A stretch of 64,000 nt of DNA from NCBI GenBank assembly GCA_030762175.1, contig CM060841.1, positions 6,606,001 through 6,670,000 of the forward strand, given 5' to 3'. Below the pieces are notes generated by a model that worked only from the letters and a program-made list of their open reading frames with translations, did not search any database and was not told the DNA's origin. Each line of letters starts with the position of its first letter. The first letter of the stretch is position 1. The translations under genes were made by a program, and so were the position numbers. The stretch is from Metallyticus violacea (taxonomy: Eukaryota; Arthropoda; Insecta; Mantodea; Metallyticidae). Shown here in pieces: positions 56,399-64,000 of this stretch.

Positions 56399-57954
56399 TG
56401 GTAGGTGGAGCCCAGTAACTTCTTGGAAGTTGTGGCCTTTACAAAACTCTTCTTCAGAGCAGCAATGAAGTCATTTACCCTATCTTATTCCTTCCTTATT
56501 CTTTCACAAACAAGGTATAGTTCAAGTGCAATATACGTCACATGGTTGTGGAAAAGCTGAAATCGTGTAGCATGATTGATCAAAGATTGAAATAGTTTCA
56601 TTTGTAAAGTAGCTTTTTTTTAAAAAAAAAAAATCCAGTCTCTTTCTAAAGTATTAATATTTTTTACAGGCACAAGCCAGAATTTTTCCCATAATATGCC
56701 CTTTGGCTACATTTTCATGCATGAATCGTTGAATGACTGCATTACTGTCTTCTCGAGTTGGCACAAGAACATGGGTTCCACCCTTTCACCAGATAATGGC
56801 AACACCAGCACATTTAATAAATTTTATATATATATGTATATATCTTTGCATCACACAGAATCCCATTTCATGTTTGCGAATCACATCTTTTATTTTCTTA
56901 AAACATTCTCATAAATTGTCTTTAAGTAGTTTTTTCTCAGGTTGCTCTCATCCGCTAGTGACCTTTGCATGCAATTCTTGAGGATTGATGTGAATGCAGG
57001 ATTGTTGACCTTGTGGATTGGAATTCCTGACTGAACTGATGCCATGGTAAGATCAGTAGAGAACTGACCGATGACTGCTGGTTTTCAGATCCTGAAAGCA
57101 TATATGCTGGTAGTTAGCTTAGGTTGCAATTTGTGAAGTTCAACATTTTTGGTTTGCCTGCTGTGCTGGTTTTATTTTGTCGCTTTGGTGTTTTTCCTCA
57201 ATCACAATATTTACATTGTAAACGACACATCAAAGAGTAAGGTCATCATTTTCGATTAATTGTCTCTTAAATTCCTCTTAAAGTGCATATATATTAGCTA
57301 TCTGAACTTTTGGCATGGTACAATACTCAAAATGCAACAACATAACACAATCAAGTAGAGCAACTAGAAATTTGAGCCTTCTTTACATAAAATGTCTGGG
57401 AACCCATAGGGAACTGTGATTCTGGCAAATAGCTTTCATTGATATTTGCTACATTAACTTGGAAGCTATTGGGTCTGCAAATTTTTAAATATATTTTATA
57501 GCTATTGTTCTGCTTTGCAAAGTGACATTATAAGATTTCGTGTAGCTGCTCAAGAAAAATGAAAATTATATTTTTCTCATTAACAAGAATGAAAACCATT
57601 TATTTTTGCCGTGAAAGCAAAGGTTTAAAAATGGTGCTGAAGCATCAAAAAGAGGGACTAAATATGTTAATCTCATGAGAAAATGTAAAAAGGTGCTGCA
57701 AAATTTGCCTCTTTGCTCCATTTCATGTTATAAAATACACATCTCAAATGAAAGGTATGAAAAAAGCTATAGTTTTGTAAATATGTTGCACCTTAAAATC
57801 TGTTCCTTATTCATAACATCAATATTTAGGGTGCATTCTCTTAGCTTTGATACGCAACTTAGCTTGCCTGGGCATGCCTCAAACAACATTTTACACTATT
57901 CTGTTATTTCATCATCATGAAACCAGATTTTAATGAATTTTCAGTGATGATAAC

Positions 57955-58248
57955 TTCTATTATTATATATATAAACAATGTATACAGTTTTTTTCACACT
58001 AACTCCATTCACTTACATAAATTTGGAACATATGTTTCGGGAGCGATCCCTCCCATCTTCAGCCTGTTGACAAACCAGGTTTGTCAACAGGCTGAAGATG
58101 GGAGGGATCGCTCCCGAAACATATGTTCCAAATTTATGTAAGTGAATGGAGTTAGTGTGAAAAAAACTGTATACATTGTTTATATATATATACCACTCCA
58201 TTGTCAACAGCTTCGTAAGTACACTTATTTGAGTTTCTATTATTATAT
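57955..58248. mobile_element. 266-bp palindromic PLE (P2) insertion with 14-bp TSD
   Basis: TTCTATTATTATAT at 57955-57968 and 58235-58248. Arms of about 110 bp are almost exact inverted copies meeting at CAAACCAGGTTTG (58072-58084). Each arm has a complete hammerhead-like motif (58025-58064 minus, 58092-58129 plus). Only the right arm has the tail CCACTCCATTGTCAACAGC. Arm identity suggests a recent insertion. Confidence 0.93.
58092..58129 (+). ncRNA. hammerhead-ribozyme-like motif, P2
   Basis: CTGAAGA core, extra T, stem II GGGAG/CTCCC with loop GGATCG, GAAA, palindromic stem III ACATATGT, then T as position 17. Flanking GG (58090-58091) and CC (58128-58129) can form a short stem I. Mirror copy at 58025-58064 on the minus strand. 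Confidence 0.55.
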
Positions 58249-58752
58249 TTATTTTATCTTTTAATTTGTTATTTTTCATATATTCTCAATGGAATTTTTA
58301 TGAGAACTTTTTCCAGGCCAATCAAGTACAGTGAAGCCTTGATCTATTGTTCCTGGGACCATTGTTTTCCTGGATGTATCATTCAATTGCAGTCCCAAAT
58401 GATTCACCTTATATCTTATGTAAATAAAACTCGCTTTCATTGTACCTCGAAGTATCATTTTCCCGCATTATTTGTTAAAAAAGTTCTGTCCCAAAGAAAT
58501 TCTATCCTCAAATGATTTTCAAACTGGAAGAATTAAAGCAGTGATAGTAGCATGTACAGAGAGTTTGTGTCACACTTAATCCAAGAAACTCTCCGTATTT
58601 GTGATACTTTTGGAGCCACATAATGATAGGAATGGGCCAGAGTTGCAGTTGCCATCAGTTTTGACCCCTACAAGGCAGTGAACAAGGATCTCACATGTAA
58701 TGTTCAAGTGTTAATGAAGTATGTGATGAGGAGGGAGTAGTAACAGGTGTTT

Positions 58753-59070
58753 GTGACATGAGTCCTAGTAGTATAATGGTAACTATACTTGCCTCCTAAA
58801 CCCAAGATCGTGGGTTCGATCCCAGCCAGAACCGATGGATTTTTTTGTGCGTAAAAATTCTAAGTATGGCTTCCTTTGGAAGGGAAGTAAAGCCATGGAT
58901 CCCATGTTGTACATTTACGGCACGAAAAAGAACCTCAAGCCTAAAACAAGAGGCCTCTGAGCAAAATTTGTTGGCCGTTTCACGCCCTGAATTGAATGGG
59001 ACACTGATGACCTGAGATGTTAAAGAGCATCCATAAATAAATCAAATCAAAAAAAAAAAAGAGTGATATG
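58753..59070 (+). repeat. SINE-B copy 4
   Basis: Head GTCCTAGTAGTATAATGGTA, B box GGTTCGATCCC (about 58813-58823), body AAGAACCTCAAGCCTAAAAC, 3' end CATCCATAAATAAATCAAAT with A tail. GTGACATG / GTGATATG at 58753-58760 and 59063-59070 may be the target duplication (one mismatch). Confidence 0.9.
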
Positions 59071-59310
59071 GAGGAGGGGTGTGAGGAAGAGGGGAAAATG
59101 CTGCAACAGTCGAAGCTGTGCCAATGTTTGCCAAAGCCTTGAGAGCATGTGAAGCTATGAACATATTTTATGTATATGACAATGATGAAATGGACAGTAG
59201 TGAGCAATAGAAAATGTGGAAAATTCGTTGTTTCACATGAAAAGAAAAGCAGCAAAGAAACAAATGCCAGTTAAGGACTTTTTTCAAAGAAAGTGATAGC
59301 ATGTTGGTTT

Positions 59311-59608
59311 TTTTGTTGATTTGATTTATTACGGAAGCTCTGTAATATCTCAGGTCATCAGTGTCCATTCAATTCAGGGCGTGAAACTTCACGGCTGATA
59401 AATTTTGCTTAGAGGCCTTTTCTTTCAGGCTTGAGGTTTTTTACATGCCATAAATCTACGACATGGGACCCATGGCTTTACTTCCCTTCTGAAGGAACCA
59501 TATTTAGGAATTTTACATCCGAAAAAGTCATCAACCCTGGTGGGAATGGAACTTGCGATCTTAGGTCTACGATACAAGTATAGTTACTATTAGACCACCA
59601 GAACCTAC
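59311..59608 (-). repeat. SINE-B copy 5 (diverged)
   Basis: Minus copy: GGTTCTGGTGGTCTAATAGT head near 59606, body CCTCAAGCCTGAAAGAAAAG, end GAGCTTCCGTAATAAATC. B box region altered (GTTCCATTCC). Confidence 0.85.
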
Positions 59609-61045
59609 AACAATCATGTAAAATATGTAAACCATAACATTGTAAAATTGACGCACAGTATAACTTATCCTTCACTTGTGAACAAAACAGCTGCACAGTC
59701 ATGTCCTCTTTTAGGAACAAGTGTGATGGGCACCAGAGAAAACTGGGCATCATGACTGCATTAGTGCAGAGAAGGTGGACTTGTAGTGTAACATCAGAAA
59801 TGATAGTGATATAAGTGTAGAATGAGTTCAACCAGTGCAGGCAAAAATAACGGTGCTAAAACACGGAAAGCAATCATTTGTATACTAAAAGTAACTTTGT
59901 AGGAACCACATTAGTATTTAAAACATTTAGTATACAGTTAAATTAAATGAGAAAATGTACTGCAGCAATGTAACATATAAAGAAAATGATAATTATACAG
60001 GAAATTGCATGCGCTTTTACCACTAAAAGATTTGCATATATTCCAAATTTTATAAACGAGATATTTCTTTTTTTGAAATGGGACGAATGTGTTTTTTCAC
60101 AACTTCAAGTTATTTTGTTGTGGAAATTCTCTTAAAATCATCCAAAAACCCACAAGGAATTTTATTTTTTTGTTCAGATAGGGGAACAGGACAATTGCAA
60201 CTTTCTTGTTTGCTCACCTGAGCTAATATCTGATCCTTTTCACTGAGAACAGAAACATCCTCAGTGTCTGTTTTAAAGTCATTAATATCTTCATGATATC
60301 CTTTAGGATGTTCATAACAGACTTGAAATTGACCTGCAGAAAATTATGGGAGAGTATATTTTATATTGCCACAACTTTACTCTGAGCACTTGCATTACTA
60401 TCATCTTTACAGTCAGTTTCACATGTGGTTGGACACTAGGGATGTATACTCATTTCTAATCTTTATAAAACGTTTAATGCTTCAAACATATAATTTATAA
60501 CATAAACTATATTTATATGCCAGTTTTAATAAAGGGTATTTACAAAGTATATATTACCTTGAGGATGCAAAGATATTGTGCATGCATACTTACTCACATT
60601 TCATGATGTGACACACTCCATTCTAAAAGAAAGAGAATTTTTTAGGAGAAGCACTATAACATAGGTGCAAAACAGAAAGATTTGTTTACAACAGGGACAA
60701 TATAGGTACAATAACTTTCACAACTACAAACTAACACTAAGGTGGCAACTTAAACTAAAGGATGCATTCAGTTTTCCATGCTGCCCTCTGCACTTGTTTG
60801 TGAAAAGAGGCGTGACTGGTGGAGTCATTTCGTTCACAAGTTAAAGGATAAATAAAATGACTCATTTACTTATATACTGGCTTTATTTATTTTTGAACAT
60901 AATTTATGGAGTTCCCATATCTGTCGTTTTTCTGCAATCATTGTTTTTGTAACCTGGTCCCTCCAAAAGTGATGAATTGAGGTTCTACTGCACTTTTATA
61001 TTGTTTTTCTCTTGAAAATGCAATTCTTTTGTGGCATCGAGCTCC

Positions 61046-62790
61046 ATCGGTTTCAAGAACATTTAGTTCCCATCTTCAGCCAGGCTAAAGTTCAACTGTC
61101 GGATCATTTGTTGAGCTGTGGGAATGTATATTCTGCTCTGGTGGCGGTGTGATAAACTTGTAGTTTATGTTTTCATCCCTGGCAATGTCAAAGTTCATTA
61201 TACTGTCTTTATATTTGTAGATGTAGATTTTCTTCCAGGTTGCTAATTCTGTAGGTCCTTGTACCGATTTTAATAATTTTGCTTTATTTATTATGTCGTG
61301 ATTTTGTGCCCAAAAATGATATGCTACTAGTAATTTCTCTATTTGCTTGTACTTTATGTTCCTGAAATGTTCCTTTAACTGTGTGCCTATGTTTCTCTTT
61401 GTTTTTCCAGTGTATATTTTTTCACATTCTGCACAGTTTATTTTGTAAATACCTGATTTTTCTTCTTGTGGAATACTGTCATTAACATTATCAGTAAAAT
61501 TTTAACATTAAATCTATTAATCGGTGCCAACCTGATATTAAATCTTTAAGAATATTCTGAAATTTTTTTGTGGCCCATGGATGATATGTGAATTTTTTAA
61601 AAATTAGTTTATCTTTTCTTGCTGAAAGTGTTGTGGTTTCTTTGATATGTTTTTGTCTCTTGAATTTCTGCACCTTTTTATGTACTGGTTCTTTTTTAAA
61701 ACCATTTTTAACTGCTGTTTCTTCTATTTGTTTGTATTCTTTAAAATATTCTTCTTTGCTAATTTGTAGGTTAACTAGCCGGTGTGTTAAACTGTTAATT
61801 ACTGCATGTTTGTGCACTGTGGAGTTAAAACTGTCTGCTTTGATGTATTCTTTCTGTATATTCCGAATTTAAGATTTTCTTGTCATTTCATTATTTTAAT
61901 ATCCAAGAATGGCAGCATGTTATCTGTTTCTATTTCGTATGTAAATGATATGTTTATATCTTGTATATTTAGAAGTTTTTAGGCATCGTCAATGAGTGTT
62001 TTGTTAACTATGGCAAATATATAGTCTACATAGTTATACCATACCTTAAATATGTATGGAAAAGCTGTGTTGATGTGTGTTTCAAATCTACTCATGAAGA
62101 GGTTAGCTAGAAATGGAGATAAGGGGCTGCCCATTGTAAGTCCTGCATGCTGTTTATAAAATTTTCCGTTAAAAGTAAAAAAGGCTTGGTTATGCAAATT
62201 TCTGTCAGTTTGATGTATTCTTTTATGTATGTATCATTAATTCCACTTGTTTTTAGCCAATCATGTAGATAAATCAGGAGTTTTTCTTTTGGTATGCTCG
62301 GAAACAGAGATTCTACGTCAAAAGATATAAGAGTGTCAGACGGATGCAATTTTATGTCTTTAATTTTTTCTATTAACTGATATGAATTGTTTATGCTCCT
62401 GGTTTGCAATTTTGGTAATGTTGTTAATGATGGGGCGCATACCATTTCCAGTCTTGTGAATTTTAGGTAAACCATATATCTTAGCTATTTTAGGATTGCT
62501 CTGTTTTATTTTGTATATTATTTCTTTTGGAATGATTGTAAATGTTTTCAGAAGCTCATTGATGGAATTAACACACCCTTTCAATGGGTCTGACTGGATG
62601 TGAGCATATTCTTTTTTATTTAATAAATTCTGCATTCTATAATTATAATCTTCTTTATCCAATATTACTACTCTGTTTCCTTCGTCTGCTTTAATATAAA
62701 CAACATCTTTTTCGTTTAAGGATTTTATTGTATTCTTATAAGTCTTGTGTACTGCTGTATTCTTTTTAACAATGCCTTTAAAAACTACAT
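61046..62790 (-). mobile_element. PLE (P1), largest coding copy: RT plus GIY-YIG, minus arm
   Basis: Minus-strand order: VYIKADEGNRVVILDKEDYN, YGLPKIHKTGNGMRPIINNI (62905-62485 frame), then after a shift SFDVESLFPSIPKEKLLIYL (RT motif with catalytic D), then GLTMGSPLSPFLANLFMSRF and WYNYVDYIFAIV (YVDD box changed to YVDY), then the linker frame 61817-61491, then [20 protein letters not shown] and [15 protein letters not shown] to the stop near 61088. This is the order of Penelope RT followed by GIY-YIG endonuclease. Several frame breaks and the altered YVDD make it inactive. The 3' end stops at 61046 inside the hammerhead-like motif, and no target duplication was found. Confidence 0.88.
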
Positions 62791-63093
62791 CTACATCTAC
62801 AAATACAAATACAAAGACAGCATAATGAACTTCAACATTGCCAGGGATGAAAACATAAACTACAAGTTTATCACACCGCCACCAGAGCAGAATGTACATT
62901 CCCACAGCTCAACGAATGATCCGACAGTTGAACTTTAGCCTGGCTGAAGATGGGAACTAAATGTTCTCGAAACCGGTTCCATACATTTATGAAAAGTAAG
63001 TGAAGCTTTGAGTGTGTAGTTCAACTGAATCATACAATGATATCAATTAATATGATTAGCTTCACTGTGTAAGCTCCAATTTACATTTAAGTA
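62775..63093 (+). mobile_element. PLE (P1) plus arm, head-to-head with 61046-62790
   Basis: From about 62780 the plus frame reads [40 protein letters not shown] to the stop at 62936. It then has the best hammerhead-like motif in the window (62941-62981), followed by TTTATGAAAAGTAAGTGAAG and the terminal tail ending CATTTAAGTA at about 63093. It is 5'-truncated and joined to the 5'-truncated minus arm. Confidence 0.88.
62941..62981 (+). ncRNA. hammerhead-ribozyme-like motif, P1 consensus
   Basis: Stem I TGG (62941-62943) with CCA (62979-62981); CTGAAGA core (62944-62950); one extra T; stem II GGGAAC/GTTCTC with loop TAAAT; GAAA (62969-62972); stem III from self-complementary ACCGGT (62972-62977), where one molecule gives only two C-G pairs and two molecules could dimerise; H17 = T at 62978. 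The extra U between core and stem II departs from the strict consensus. Hammerheads in PLE terminal repeats are known; activity here is untested. Confidence 0.6.
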
Positions 63094-63283
63094 TTCAATA
63101 CATTATAAAGCAAAAGATGCTTGTCAGTACTTCATCTAATAGAATGTCTTATTATTTACTTCCATAAAGCATAAATTAGGTTAAAATCAAAGACAAATCA
63201 TGACACATATGAAACAAAATACATTGGAAAAAGTACAGCTAAGTAAAGAAATTACATTCTCTTTTTCATTGCACCCATTTAGG

Positions 63284-64000
63284 TGTATATTATATTTACA
63301 TAAATCTAATTGAATGTAATGTGCACCCCAAATTTGAAACTTAAAATCATAATAAAAGATTTTGACATGCTGTACAACATTTGCCCATCCCTTCACAATA
63401 ATCAGAACTTAGAATTTATAAGTGACTATTGCTACATCTTGGAGCACATAGAACAAAATCCGCCACTCTTGCTCTTGCCAGGACTATTGGCATTGGTCAA
63501 AGAAGATAAAGTTATTTCTTATGGTGTTACTAATCACAGGTTTTCCGATCTTACTTTTGCAAGAACCAGTGAATTTATTTCTACTAACTTTAGTGGCAAA
63601 TAAGCCAATTTCTGTTGCTGCCACAAGCGAATGTTGCTCTCAACTATAATTGAACTCTCTTACTGCCTTTCTGCTACCATTTTTTTCAGCATAAAGAATT
63701 ACTTCTGTGCTTGAAAGCGCAATAAGATGTTCTTCTCTGTTTGCCCTCCATTTTGTGACTACCTGCTATTCAAATGCTCTATTAATAAAGCAATAATAGG
63801 CTAACAATAAATGTAATGAACTCAAGAATTGCAGCAATGCATTATGACATAATAAATGATAAATTTGATTGAAATTACTGGCAAGCTATGCAATGGATTT
63901 GCACTTGAATCTAATATGCTGCCACATCTAATGATCACCACTTTGAATACTGCATTTGGACAAAAAGTTGTGTATTAGATTTGCATAAATATGGTATATT
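63284..64000. mobile_element. non-autonomous pogo-like element with terminal inverted repeats, right edge cut
   Basis: Left end TTTACATAAATCTAATTGAA..TGTGCACCCC (about 63297-63330) is inverted relative to the right end AAAAAGTTGTGTATTAGATT..CATAAATATGGTA (about 63962-63997). The 97-codon open frame inside (63310-63603) is not recognised. A related right end lies at 44170-44380. The family call rests on the TIR look alone. Confidence 0.5.

Larger units (their letters stand above)
54867..64000 (+). other. dpy-19 intron 10 (or beyond), at least 9.1 kb
   Basis: Starts with donor GTAAGA. No exon matching the C-terminal domain was found. It holds an AAT microsatellite (55443-55480), a polypyrimidine tract, three SINE-B copies, a palindromic PLE, a large PLE (61046-63093) and a pogo-like element. 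The stretches 54867-55440, 56400-57954, 58249-58750, 59609-61045 and 63094-63283 show nothing recognisable. Confidence 0.75.

Noticed and set aside
58761..58835. Possible genuine tRNA gene at the SINE-B head
   Set aside because: It continues into the SINE-B body, shared by four other copies, and the anticodon arm is poorly paired.
62360..62905. 181-codon minus frame taken as a single gene start
   Set aside because: Its first about 45 residues are antisense of the facing PLE arm; the real PLE sequence begins near the inverted junction at about 62780.
1..64000. CRISPR arrays, operons, Shine-Dalgarno sites or phage
   Set aside because: The DNA is eukaryotic with spliced exons; repeats are SINE, PLE and microsatellite, not spaced identical repeats.

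Overview
The window looks like an AT-rich insect genome segment with very long, transposon-filled introns. Spliced exons, tRNA-derived SINEs, Penelope-like elements (PLEs), LINE remains and Tc1/mariner and hAT relics all point to an arthropod. A polyneopteran insect is possible, but that is a guess from repeat style, not something the sequence proves.

The only host gene I recognise is a dpy-19 / DPY19L family gene (ER tryptophan C-mannosyltransferase) on the + strand. It starts at 15202. Ten coding exons can be joined with GT-AG boundaries and unbroken phase to 54866, giving 534 codons. The last roughly 150 codons of the family are not visible and should lie to the right of the window or deep in the last intron.

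Region 1-15050 is upstream intergenic DNA. It holds a cut PLE at the left edge, SINE-A copies, a Tc1-like relic, a terminal-inverted-repeat element, a palindromic PLE insertion and a decayed KIAA1586-like hAT transposon that was itself hit by a PLE. Region 15050-15201 is the 5' leader with an upstream ORF. Introns 1-10 contain nearly all other features.

The most striking signal is the PLE population. At least ten short insertions are flanked by 11-14 bp target duplications, and most are head-to-head inverted pairs of 5'-truncated PLE 3' ends. Where the tails can be read, one arm carries the terminal tail and the other lacks it. Four PLE subfamilies carry a hammerhead-ribozyme-like core with palindromic stem III and mutually compensated stem II. 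One PLE copy (41140-43897) holds three nested insertions: two PLEs stacked on the same target site and a 1.3 kb solo LTR, and the PLE reading frame resumes across them.

Three SINE families are present: A (tRNA-Ser/Leu-like head), B (another tRNA head, 3' part ending in CCATAAATAAA) and C (tRNA-like head, CATT tail). LINE fragments, a mariner relic, DDE relics and an unnamed arthropod repeat protein relic complete the picture. All calls come from reading the sequence and memory of families; no search was run.
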